64,000 bases of DNA from Geodermatophilaceae bacterium URHA0031 (GTDB lineage Bacteria > Actinomycetota > Actinomycetes > Mycobacteriales > Geodermatophilaceae). This document shows positions 1-7,763 of this stretch, piece after piece. The first letter of the stretch is position 1; each line of letters opens with the position of its first letter. The notes below the pieces were generated by a model. It had not been told where the DNA came from. It was given only the letters and a program-made list of their open reading frames with translations, and made no database searches. The position numbers were made by a program, and so were the translations under genes. The DNA lies in assembly GCA_000620205.1 (NCBI GenBank), contig JHVP01000013.1, forward strand, positions 1 through 64,000, written 5' to 3'.

Positions 1-75
1 GGCGCGGCTTCGGTCGGCGCGGCTTCGGTCGGCGCGGCTTCGGTCGGCGCGGTGTCCGTCGGCGCGGTGTCCGTC
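1..75. repeat. 15-bp tandem repeat encoding a pentapeptide repeat
   Basis: Five head-to-tail 15-bp units run to the left window edge: three copies of GGCGCGGCTTCGGTC, then two of GGCGCGGTGTCCGTC. Read on the minus strand in the frame of the overlapping gene, they encode TDTAP twice, then TEAAP three times. The unit length is a multiple of three, so copy changes would keep the frame. The array probably continues beyond the window. Confidence 0.9.
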
Positions 76-269
76 GCCGTGGCGGCCACTGTCGCCACCG
101 CGGCACCCAGCGGATCGCCGGGGAGCGCGTCGGCCGCAGCCGCCGTCCCGACCGCCAGACCGATGGCCAGGCACCCACCTGTGGCCAGGCCGGCGGTCAT
201 CGCCAGCCGGCGGATCCACGACCGGCGCGAGGGGGTGCGCTGGGCAGCAGCACTCCCTGGGACCGGCAT
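1..269 (-). CDS. secreted Pro/Ala/Thr-rich repeat protein (3' part missing)
   Basis: Only the first 89 codons are visible; the gene runs off the left edge. From the ATG at 269 the product starts with a basic stretch (several Arg around residues 11-21), then a hydrophobic core (about residues 23-45) ending in an Ala-rich AxA-like cleavage region near residue 47, so it looks like a Sec signal peptide. Mature sequence becomes a low-complexity linker of TDTAP/TEAAP repeats, typical of a surface-exposed spacer. A GGAGG lies 11 nt upstream of the ATG. No domain can be named because the C-terminal part is absent. It is divergent from nothing nearby: cinA lies upstream on the same strand, with a parS-like site between. 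Confidence 0.75.
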   Translation of the reverse strand, partial: MPVPGSAAAQRTPSRRSWIRRLAMTAGLATGGCLAIGLAVGTAAAADALPGDPLGAAVATVAATATDTAPTDTAPTEAAPTEAAPTEAA

Positions 270-393
270 GGGTGCACGTTCCTCCACCCCGCGAGAGGGG
301 CAGAACCAGAGCCGGTAACAAATGGACGTTCACGTGCCGGAGGTCGGGATGGCGTGACGCAGCGCACACGTGCCGCTGTGCGGCGTGACCGGC

Positions 394-409
394 TGTTCCA
401 CGTGGAACG
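394..409. promoter_or_regulatory. parS-like centromere site 1 (ParB binding)
   Basis: TGTTCCACGTGGAACG holds the perfect 14-bp palindrome GTTCCACGTGGAAC (395-408). The general parS consensus is TGTTTCACGTGAAACA; the CACGTG centre and arms match apart from a symmetric T-to-C and A-to-G change. It lies in the noncoding gap between cinA and the secreted repeat protein. Three further copies occur at 22188, 32358 and 57777. ParB loading at such sites organises origin-proximal DNA for segregation. ParA/ParB genes are not in this window. Confidence 0.85.
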
Positions 410-415
410 ACGACG

Positions 416-1699
416 TCAGGCGGACGGACCGCCCAGCAGGAGCTGGCGCAGCAGGTGCACGGCCAGCGTCGTCGTCCGCTGCCGCACCGCGTCCCGCGAC
501 CCGGGGAGGACGACCGACTTCGTGACGGTGCCCTCGGGTCCCACGACGGCGAGGTGGACGGTGCCCACCGGCTTGTCCGCCGTACCGCCGCCCGGCCCGG
601 CGATGCCGGTGACCCCGACCCCGAGATCGGCCTCGAACCGGGCACACGCGCCCTCGGCCAGCGCCAGCGCGACCTCCGGGCTGACGGCACCGGCGGTGGC
701 CAGGGTGCCGGCCGGCACGCCGAGCAACTGCTCCTTGGCACTGTTCGCGTAGGCCGCCACCCCACCGACCACCCATGCCGACGACCCGGGAGCCGCGGTC
801 AGCCGGGCCGTGAGCAGCCCGCCGGTGCACGACTCCCCCACGGCCACCCTCCAGCCGCGGTCGACCAGCGCGCCGGCGACCAGGGCGTCGGGGGTCGGCC
901 CGGTGCTGAACAGCGTGTCGGCGAAGTCGCTGGTGATCGCCTCGGTCAGCCGCGCGTAGGCCGGCTCCGCGTCGGGGGCGTACCGGGTGACGATCTCCAC
1001 CTCGCCGTCCCGCAGGCAGGTGGTCACCTCCAGCCCGGTCAGCTGGTCCTCGACCCGGCGCAGCGTCGCCGCCAGCTCGGACTCGGGCGTTCCCCACAGC
1101 CGCAGCGTCTGCTGCCGCAGCTCGGTGGCCCCGGTCAGCGCCGCCTGCACCGGCTCCGCTGCCAGGGCTGCCGGCCACATGCCCTGCAACTCCGACGGCG
1201 GCCCGGGGAGCACGACCACGGGCGGGCCACTGCGCCCCTCGGCGACCGGCACCACCAGCCCGGGAGCAGTACCCACCGGCTCGAGCACGGTCGCCCCGAC
1301 CGGCACCTGGGCCTGCTTGCGGACCCCGGCCGCCGTCGCCGCCGGGTCCATCCGCCAGCCGCGCCGGGCGCTGAGCCGGGCCACGACGCCTGCGATCCGC
1401 TGCTCGAGGGCCGGGTCCACCTCCGACGGGCGGTCCTGGAACTCCCCCACCACCGCCGCGGTCAGGTCGTCGGCGGTCGGGCCGAGACCACCGGTGGTGA
1501 TCACCAGGTCCAGACCGTTCCCCGCGAGGAAGGTCAGCGCGGCGCGCAGGTCCGCGGGCCGGTCACCGACCACGACCACCGAACCGACGTCGACCCCCCG
1601 CGCCCGGAGCTCCTCGGCCAACCACGGACCGTTGCGGTCGGTGACCCGCCCGGTCAGGACCTCGGTACCGGTCACCACGATGCCCGCACGTACTGCCAC
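416..1699 (-). CDS. cinA: CinA family protein (competence/damage-inducible; NMN amidohydrolase)
   Basis: 427 residues, normal for two-domain CinA. The N-terminal part (about 1-170) is a molybdopterin-binding-like (MoaB/MogA) domain with the early VTGTEVLTGRV motif and a TTGGLGPTADD motif. The C-terminal part (about 270-420) is the PncC-type domain with VGESCTGG and GVTGIAGPGGG motifs; this domain deamidates nicotinamide mononucleotide in pyridine nucleotide recycling. The start is GTG at 1699, with no clear ribosome binding site. It is divergent from the small membrane protein gene at 1823. Cytoplasmic. The family assignment is firm; the physiological role in this organism is inferred. Confidence 0.95.
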   Translation of the reverse strand: MAVRAGIVVTGTEVLTGRVTDRNGPWLAEELRARGVDVGSVVVVGDRPADLRAALTFLAGNGLDLVITTGGLGPTADDLTAAVVGEFQDRPSEVDPALEQRIAGVVARLSARRGWRMDPAATAAGVRKQAQVPVGATVLEPVGTAPGLVVPVAEGRSGPPVVVLPGPPSELQGMWPAALAAEPVQAALTGATELRQQTLRLWGTPESELAATLRRVEDQLTGLEVTTCLRDGEVEIVTRYAPDAEPAYARLTEAITSDFADTLFSTGPTPDALVAGALVDRGWRVAVGESCTGGLLTARLTAAPGSSAWVVGGVAAYANSAKEQLLGVPAGTLATAGAVSPEVALALAEGACARFEADLGVGVTGIAGPGGGTADKPVGTVHLAVVGPEGTVTKSVVLPGSRDAVRQRTTTLAVHLLRQLLLGGPSA

Positions 1700-1822
1700 A
1701 CCCCGACCCTAGGACGCCCCGCCGTTACGGTGACTGCCGGACCGTCACCCCGCTCCGTGCCGGTCCGACCCGGTCGGCGCCGCTGCCGGGGCCGCGCCCC
1801 ACGCCCGTCACCAGGAGGACAG

Positions 1823-2569
1823 ATGAGCCAGCCCCACCCACCGATCCCCCACCCTCAGCCCCAACCGGACGACGGGCCGCGCACCCAGTCGATCCTGCTG
1901 CCGCCGAGCCAGCGCCCCACCGCGGATCCTGCCGCCGAGGACCCGCCGACCCAGGTGGCGCAGGACTGGGCGCCCCCGGCCGACCCGGCTCCCCCGGCCG
2001 GCGGCCACGCCACCGAGCAGCTGCCCGGACGGGGGACCGGCCCGCTGGACCTCGTCCCCGGCTTCCCGGACCGCCCACCGGTCACACCCGCCGGGAGCAG
2101 CGCGGCAACCGTCCCGCCGCCCTCCGCCGGCCCGGGCACCACCCCGGGCGCCCCGTCGGGACCACCGGCGTCGACGCCCCACCGGGCGCCGCGTGCGGCT
2201 GTGCAGCGGGGCCGCCGCGGCGGCGCCGTGCTGCTGTCGCTGGGCCTGACCGTGCTCGCCGTCCTGCTGGTGGAGCTCGGGCTGGCCCTGGAGTCCGGCG
2301 GCCCGTCGTTGTGGGAGGTCGTGCCGACCTGGTCGAGCTTCGCGACCATCGCCGCGCTGGTGGTGCTGGTCGCGCCGCTCGGCGCCCTGACCGGCCGGCT
2401 GCCGGCACGCACCGCGTGGCGCACCGGTGCCGTCGGCGCTGCTGCGCTGGGTGCCTTCTGGGTGCTGGTCGCGCTCCCGCTGGCCGCCAGCGACCGCGGC
2501 TTCTGGCTCACCGCCGCCGTCGCGGCCGCCGCGGCCGCGCTGTGGTCGGCCCCCGGCCGCACCGAGTGA
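1823..2569 (+). CDS. proline-rich membrane protein of unknown function
   Basis: 248 residues. The first ~130 residues are a Pro/Gln/Ala-rich, probably disordered cytoplasmic region; a basic patch (RAAVQRGRRGG) is followed by about four hydrophobic helices (residues ~138-160, ~172-190, ~200-220, ~225-240). The ATG at 1823 is preceded by AGGAGG at ideal spacing (CAGGAGGACAG). The stop overlaps the GTG start of the next gene (GAGTGA), so the two are probably translationally coupled. No family recognised. Proline-rich N-termini of this kind are common on actinobacterial membrane proteins. Confidence 0.75.
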   Translation: MSQPHPPIPHPQPQPDDGPRTQSILLPPSQRPTADPAAEDPPTQVAQDWAPPADPAPPAGGHATEQLPGRGTGPLDLVPGFPDRPPVTPAGSSAATVPPPSAGPGTTPGAPSGPPASTPHRAPRAAVQRGRRGGAVLLSLGLTVLAVLLVELGLALESGGPSLWEVVPTWSSFATIAALVVLVAPLGALTGRLPARTAWRTGAVGAAALGAFWVLVALPLAASDRGFWLTAAVAAAAAALWSAPGRTE

Positions 2570-2901
2570 GCAGCGCCCGGGGCTGGTCGCTGGCGGCGAC
2601 GGTCCTCGCCGTAGCCGCCCTCGGCCTGCCCTGGAGCGGTCAGCTGCCCGGCGCCTCCTCCCCGAGCCGGGTGGCCGCCGTCGCCGGTCTGGCGCTCGCC
2701 GTCGGCGGGCTGCGGACCGGGCGCGACAGCCTGCTGACCGCAGCGCTGGGCGCGGCCCTCGTGGGCGTCCTGCTCGGCGGGGTGGACGCCACCCCGGGTC
2801 GGCTGGCGCTGGCCGCCGCGGCGGGCTGCCTGGTGCTGGCCTGCCGGGCGGCCGGACGGCGGCTGCTCCCCGCGCGGCGGGTCAGGAGCTCGGCCGGCTG
2901 A
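2566..2901 (+). CDS. small hydrophobic membrane protein
   Basis: 111 residues from a GTG start that overlaps the previous stop by four bases (GTGA). It contains three or four hydrophobic segments (about 7-25, 35-50, 58-75, 82-100) and ends with a basic tail (RRLLPARRVRS). Spacing and overlap suggest a two-gene operon with the proline-rich membrane protein upstream. Its 3' end overlaps the 3' end of the convergent SpoIIE-type gene by about 20 bp. No recognisable family; function unknown. Confidence 0.65.
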   Translation: MSSARGWSLAATVLAVAALGLPWSGQLPGASSPSRVAAVAGLALAVGGLRTGRDSLLTAALGAALVGVLLGGVDATPGRLALAAAAGCLVLACRAAGRRLLPARRVRSSAG

Positions 2902-4765
2902 CCGCGCTGTGGCCCTCCGGCACCCGGGCCGGTCCGGCCTCCGGCGGGCGGGGGCGGTCCTCGGGGTGGGTCCGGACCACCAGCAGCGCCACGTCGTCCT
3001 CCACCGCCCCGGCGAGCTCACCCAGGAGCCGGTCGCAGAGCTCGTCGACCGACAGCTCCGCCCCCGCGGCGAGCAGGTCGGCGAGCCAGCTGATCCCGGC
3101 GTCCAGCGCGACCCCCCGGCGCTCGATGAGGCCGTCGGTGTAGAACAGCACGGTCGCGCCCGGGGGCAGCTCCTGCACGTGGTCGGCGCGGGGGGAGGTG
3201 GGGTCGAGCCCGAGCAGCAGGTCCGGGTCCTGCTCCAGCACGGTCACCCGGCCGTCCGGGGTGAGCAGCATCGGCGGTGGGTGGCCGGCGTTGCTCCAGC
3301 GGAGCACGCGCACGCCGCGCGCGGCGTCCTCCGGGCGCTGCTCGACGGTGGCGAGCACCGCGGTGGCCAGCGTGTCCACCGCCAGGTCGCGCATCGCCAG
3401 GTCCAGTGCGGTCAGCACGGCGGCCGGTGACCCCTGGTGGCAGTGCGCCACGCCGCGCAGCACGTTGCGCACCTGCGCCATCGCGGCGGCGGCGTACCGG
3501 TCGTGGCCGGTGACGTCGCCGATGACCAGGGCGGTGCGCCCGTCACCGAGCAGGAACGCGTCGTACCAGTCGCCGCCCACCTGCGCGTCGGTCGCCGCCG
3601 GCACGTACCGGACGGCGACCTCCAGGTGGTCGGGCTCCGGCGGGTCGGTGAGCAGGCTTCGCTGCAGCACCTCGGCGATGCCCCGGACGGCGTCGTGCCG
3701 CGCCTGCTCGGCCTCGCGGGCCCGGATCCGCTCCACGGTCTGCGCGCACTGGGCGGCCAGCGCCAGCAGGAGCTCCAGGTCCGCCGGGTCGAGCGTCGTC
3801 GGCGACGTCCAGCCCACGCTCAGCGAGCCGATCCGCCGGTCACCGCTCTCCAGCGGCACCGCCGCCCAGGCCTCGACGCCGGTCGCGGCGACCAGCTCGG
3901 CCAGCTCGGGGGAGAACGCCTCGCTGGTGGCGCGGTCCGGGAGCAGCACCCGCTCGCCGGTGCGCGCGGCGACGCAACCGGGGTAGGGCGCCTCCAGCGG
4001 CAGCACGGTGTCCGGGCCGACGCCGAGCGGGCTGCTGCCCTCGCTGAGCACCAGGTGCAGGTCGCCGTCCTCGCAGACGGCGACCGCGCCACCGTGCGCC
4101 GCCAGCGCGACCAGGCCCTTCTGGGTCACCACCCGCGCCAGGTCGTCGAGCGCCTCGGCGCGACCCAGCGCGAGCGCCACCCCGGAGAGCGCAGCGAGCC
4201 GGCGGGCGGTGTCGGCCTCGGCCTCCCGTGAGGCGGACAGCTCGGCGGCGCGGGTGAACAGGTCGCTCTCCACCTCCAGCACGCGGCGCTGCCACTTCGT
4301 GCCGGTGCCCGCGGGGTGGGCGGCCTGCGCCTGCTGCCGCACGTAGTCGGTGATGTCCTCGGCCCGCTGGAGCACGTACCGGCAGCCACCGGAGCCGTCC
4401 GGCACCGGCACGCTGATCAGGCTCCAGAACCGCTTGGTGAAGCCACCGGACCCGTCGGGGATGTCGTACTCCTGCACCGACATGGTGTGCGGCCGGCCGG
4501 TGTCCCGGGCCCTCTCCAGCGACGCCCGCACCTTCGCCACGCCACCGTCGGCCTCTGCCGCGTTGGGGTTCCCGGGGAAGGCCTCGAAGACGTCCCGGCC
4601 CACCAGGTCGGCCAGCTCCCGCCCCGTCGTCGCCAGGTAGGCGGGGTTGGCGTCGGCGATGACCAGGTCGGGGGTCAGCACGAGGTAGGGGGTCGGCATC
4701 GCGGTGAAGACCGCGGCGTGGTCGATCCCGCCCGGCGCATCCGGCTCGTCCGCCCGCGTGACCAC
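2882..4765 (-). CDS. PAS-GAF-SpoIIE serine phosphatase
   Basis: About 627 residues from a GTG at 4765; an in-frame ATG at 4825 exists but its codons look noncoding (CGA, GGA, GGT). Domain order: PAS (about 10-130; LVIADANPAYLATTGRE is a typical PAS core), GAF (about 170-340), then a PP2C/SpoIIE phosphatase (about 365-600) with VGGDWYDAF, LVIGDVTGHD and FYTDGLIERRG, the metal-binding Asp motifs. Family members dephosphorylate anti-anti-sigma factors (STAS proteins) in partner-switching stress signalling, with PAS/GAF as the sensor. No transmembrane segment, so cytoplasmic. It follows a PASTA kinase gene on the same strand with a 96-bp gap; the pair may share a signal, but no STAS or anti-sigma gene is adjacent. 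Confidence 0.88.
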   Translation of the reverse strand: MVTRADEPDAPGGIDHAAVFTAMPTPYLVLTPDLVIADANPAYLATTGRELADLVGRDVFEAFPGNPNAAEADGGVAKVRASLERARDTGRPHTMSVQEYDIPDGSGGFTKRFWSLISVPVPDGSGGCRYVLQRAEDITDYVRQQAQAAHPAGTGTKWQRRVLEVESDLFTRAAELSASREAEADTARRLAALSGVALALGRAEALDDLARVVTQKGLVALAAHGGAVAVCEDGDLHLVLSEGSSPLGVGPDTVLPLEAPYPGCVAARTGERVLLPDRATSEAFSPELAELVAATGVEAWAAVPLESGDRRIGSLSVGWTSPTTLDPADLELLLALAAQCAQTVERIRAREAEQARHDAVRGIAEVLQRSLLTDPPEPDHLEVAVRYVPAATDAQVGGDWYDAFLLGDGRTALVIGDVTGHDRYAAAAMAQVRNVLRGVAHCHQGSPAAVLTALDLAMRDLAVDTLATAVLATVEQRPEDAARGVRVLRWSNAGHPPPMLLTPDGRVTVLEQDPDLLLGLDPTSPRADHVQELPPGATVLFYTDGLIERRGVALDAGISWLADLLAAGAELSVDELCDRLLGELAGAVEDDVALLVVRTHPEDRPRPPEAGPARVPEGHSAVSRPSS

Positions 4766-4861
4766 GGCCCCTCGCGACCCCTGCGGTCCGCCACCTCGGC
4801 GCGGCAGCCCGTCGGCGGTGACCATACCGGCGCCGGACCCGGTGGCACCGCCGCCGCGGCC

Positions 4862-6487
4862 TCAGCCCTGGACGGGCGTGGCGGTCGGGGTCGGGGTGGC
4901 GGGAGGCGTCGACGACGACGGCGCAGACGACCCGCCGCCGTGCCAGCCCTGGTCGTCGCGGCCCTCGTCCTGGTCGGTGTCGGGAGCCGGCGACGAGGTG
5001 CTGGCCGAGCTCGTCTCGGTCGGCGTCGGCGTCGGGGTCGACGTGACCGACGGGGTCGGCGTGGCGCTGGGGGTGGGTGTCGGCGTCGGGACCGCGGACG
5101 GGGTCGGGGCGGCCTTCGTCGACGGCTGGACGACGACCTCGGCGGGGGTCCGCGGAGCGGGCTGCACGCTGCTGCTGCGGGCCTGCGGGGCGACCGCGTA
5201 CGTGACCAGCACGGTCTGGCCGGCCTCCAGCCGGACCGACAGCGGGGCGACGTCGACGACGGTGTCCGGGTCGGCGTCATCGGTGGACACGGTCTCCAGC
5301 TGCACGACCAGGCCCATCGCCTCCAGCTGCGCCTGGACGGCGTCGACCGGGCGGCCCAGGTAGTCCGCGGACTCGAGCACCAGCGCCTCGGGCGTGGGGG
5401 CCGGCGCGCCGGTCACCTCGGCGGCGGCCGCGGTGGTGGTCGGGGCGGTGGGCAGCACGGCCTGCTGCACCACGGCGGCGATCCCGGCGCCGGCCAGCAG
5501 CGCGACGAGGGGGACCAGCAGCCGGCCGGCCCGGCCCGGCCGCGCCGGGGGCCGGCTCGCGGACGCCGTCGACGCCCCGGCCAGGGCGGCGGCGTCGGGG
5601 AGCAGCCAGAAGCTCTGCGTGTCGGTGTGCTGCACCGGCGGCAGCTGCCGGCCGGCCATCAGCTCGTCGATGGCGGCGACGAACGCCGCGCCGTCGGCGT
5701 AGCGCTGCACCGGGTCCTTGACGGTGGCGTGCTCGATGAGCGTGCGGACCCCGGCCGGCACGTCCGCCGGCAGCGGGTCGGGGGTGTCGCGGAGGTGCCG
5801 CAGCGCGATGGTCACCGAGTTCTCGCCGTCGAAGGCGCGCCGCCCGGCCAGGCACTCGTAGCCGACCATGCCCAGCGCGTAGACGTCGCTGGCGGTGCTC
5901 GCGTGGGCGCCCGCGGCCTGCTCGGGCGAGAGGTAGGACGCCGTGCCGACGACCTGGCCGGTCTGGGTGAGCGGGACGCTGCCCGCCGACCAGGCGATGC
6001 CGAAGTCGGTGATCTTGACCGTGCCGTCCCAGCGGACGAGCACGTTGCCCGGCTTGACGTCCCGGTGGACGACGCCGGCCTCGTGGGCGGCGGCCAGCGC
6101 GGAGGCGGTCTGCCGGAGGACGTCGAGCGTGCGGTCGGTCCCCAGCCTGCCCACCCGGGCCAGCAGCGCCGACAGGGACTCCCCCTCGACGAGCTCCATG
6201 ACCAGGTAGGCCAGGTGCTCGCCGGAGCCGTCGATCGCCGGCACCTCGCCGTAGTCGTAGACGGCGGCGATGTTGGGGTGGCTCAGCGCGGCGGCATGGG
6301 TGGCCTCGGCGCGGAACCGGGCGAGGAAGGTCGCGTCACCGGTGTACTCGCTGCGCAGGACCTTGACCGCCACCGTGCGACCGAGCAGCTGGTCGTGGGC
6401 GCGCCAGACCTGGCCCATGCCGCCGGCGGCGAGCAGGGAACCGAGCTCGTAGCGGTCGGCGAGGACCCTCCGCTCGGGCTCCACCAC
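4862..6487 (-). CDS. PknA-like membrane Ser/Thr protein kinase with one PASTA domain
   Basis: 541 residues from a GTG at 6487 (GAGGGG upstream); the reading frame is open further upstream but reads as noncoding. The kinase domain (about 10-270) has the Gly loop (AAGGMGQVW), VAVKVLR lysine, catalytic HRDVKPGN loop, DFGIA and GTASYLSPEQ motifs. A hydrophobic segment (about 320-342) follows, then one extracellular PASTA-like repeat (about 360-435) and a long Pro/Thr/Ser-rich tail. The kinase part is strikingly similar to PknA at 39012: both share VKVLRSEYTGD and the HPNIA-VYDYGE pattern, so it looks like a duplicate. The neighbour downstream is a SpoIIE phosphatase. Muropeptide or lipid II sensing by the PASTA repeat is family knowledge. 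Confidence 0.93.
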   Translation of the reverse strand: MVEPERRVLADRYELGSLLAAGGMGQVWRAHDQLLGRTVAVKVLRSEYTGDATFLARFRAEATHAAALSHPNIAAVYDYGEVPAIDGSGEHLAYLVMELVEGESLSALLARVGRLGTDRTLDVLRQTASALAAAHEAGVVHRDVKPGNVLVRWDGTVKITDFGIAWSAGSVPLTQTGQVVGTASYLSPEQAAGAHASTASDVYALGMVGYECLAGRRAFDGENSVTIALRHLRDTPDPLPADVPAGVRTLIEHATVKDPVQRYADGAAFVAAIDELMAGRQLPPVQHTDTQSFWLLPDAAALAGASTASASRPPARPGRAGRLLVPLVALLAGAGIAAVVQQAVLPTAPTTTAAAAEVTGAPAPTPEALVLESADYLGRPVDAVQAQLEAMGLVVQLETVSTDDADPDTVVDVAPLSVRLEAGQTVLVTYAVAPQARSSSVQPAPRTPAEVVVQPSTKAAPTPSAVPTPTPTPSATPTPSVTSTPTPTPTETSSASTSSPAPDTDQDEGRDDQGWHGGGSSAPSSSTPPATPTPTATPVQG

Positions 6488-6632
6488 GTCGCGCCGTCCC
6501 CTCGCTCTGCCTGCTCGTCGGTACGCACCCCGGCCGGCCGGCGCTGGCGGGCTGGACGCACCGCGGAGAAGATGCCCCGCGGGGGCGTGCGTACACATGC
6601 GTTCTGGCAGCTGGGGAGCACTGGGCGCAACG

Positions 6633-7739
6633 TCACATCGCGACGGACTGTTCCCGCGCCAGCCGGGAACCTGCCACGGCGAGCCACCGCGCGGGATCGG
6701 CCATCGCGCCGTCCACCGATCCGGCCAGGTCGGTCAGCGACAGCGCCCGGTGCACCGGCAGCCTCCCGCCCTCCTCGACGGCGACCCGGCCCGCGACGAC
6801 CGCCACCGGCACACCCGCCCGGCCGGCCCGGTGGACGAGGTCGCCGACGACCTTGCCGCGCAGCGACTGGGCGTCGAACTGCCCCTCGCCGGTGACCACG
6901 AGGGCGGCCCCGGCCAGGGCCTCGTCCAGGCCGGCGGCAGCGGCGACCGCCTGCGCGCCGCTGACGAACTGCGCACCCCAGCACGCGGCGAAGCCGTAGG
7001 CGGTGCCGCCGGCCGCCCCGGCACCGGGCGCGTCCCGGTCGCCGCCGAGCCGGTCGGCCAGCCGGGCCAGGGCGGCGTCGAGCGCGACGACCTGGTCAGG
7101 AGCCGCCCCCTTCTGCGGGCCGAACTGGCCGGCCGCGCCGAGCGGGCCGAGCAGCGGCGCGGTGACGTCGACCAGGCACTGCACCCCACCGGCCGGCGGC
7201 GGGGTCAGCCCGGCGAGGTCGACCCGGTCCAGCCGGTCCAGCGCTCCGCCACCGGGTGGCAGCTCGGCGCCGTCGGCGTCCAGGAAGCGGGCGCCGAGCG
7301 CGCTGAGCGCACCGGTGCCGCCGTCGGTGGTGGCCGAGCCGCCCAGGGTGAGGAGCACCCGGTGCACGCCGGGGTCGGCGACGACGGCGGCCAGCAGCTC
7401 ACCCAGCCCGCGGGTGGTCGCGCCGAGCGGGTCGGGCCGCTCCAGCAGCGGTAGCCCGGCGGCGCGGGCCATCTCGACCACCGCGGTGCCGTCGGGGAGC
7501 AGCAGCCAGGCGGCCTGCACCGGGCGGCCGTCCGGCCCGCTCACCGCGGCGCTGCGCCAGCAGCTGTCCGGCACCTCGTGGCCCAGCGCCTCCAGCGTGC
7601 CCTCGCCGCCGTCGGCCAGCGGCAGGGTGAGCACCTCGTCGTCCGGACGCTCCGCCCGCCAGCCGGCGGCGAGCGCCTCCGCGGCGGCGGAGGCACCGAG
7701 GGTGCCCTTGAAGGAGTCCGGAGCGACGACGACCCGCAT
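6633..7739 (-). CDS. glxK: glycerate kinase
   Basis: 368 residues, the usual length for the GarK/GlxK family. It opens with VVAPDSFKGTL, the family's N-terminal signature, followed by PLADGGEGT, and has LLTLGGSATTDGG and a late VTGEGQFD motif. The enzyme phosphorylates D-glycerate with ATP to 2- or 3-phosphoglycerate, feeding glycolysis from glyoxylate or serine breakdown. The gene lies between the PASTA kinase and an MFS transporter on the same strand, about 145 bp from the kinase start. The ATG at 7739 sits 24 bp after the MFS stop. The symbol glxK is used for the class; product regiochemistry cannot be read from sequence. Confidence 0.95.
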   Translation of the reverse strand: MRVVVAPDSFKGTLGASAAAEALAAGWRAERPDDEVLTLPLADGGEGTLEALGHEVPDSCWRSAAVSGPDGRPVQAAWLLLPDGTAVVEMARAAGLPLLERPDPLGATTRGLGELLAAVVADPGVHRVLLTLGGSATTDGGTGALSALGARFLDADGAELPPGGGALDRLDRVDLAGLTPPPAGGVQCLVDVTAPLLGPLGAAGQFGPQKGAAPDQVVALDAALARLADRLGGDRDAPGAGAAGGTAYGFAACWGAQFVSGAQAVAAAAGLDEALAGAALVVTGEGQFDAQSLRGKVVGDLVHRAGRAGVPVAVVAGRVAVEEGGRLPVHRALSLTDLAGSVDGAMADPARWLAVAGSRLAREQSVAM

Positions 7740-7763
7740 GCAGCCGACCCTAGGGCTGTCGTG

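Noticed and set aside
1-75. CRISPR-like array at the left edge
   Set aside because: The 15-bp units are contiguous without spacers and encode pentapeptides in frame; this is a coding repeat.
455-2569. 704-codon plus-strand frame over cinA
   Set aside because: Its first part is antisense to cinA and lacks protein character; only the segment from 1823 on (with its own ribosome binding site) is a gene.
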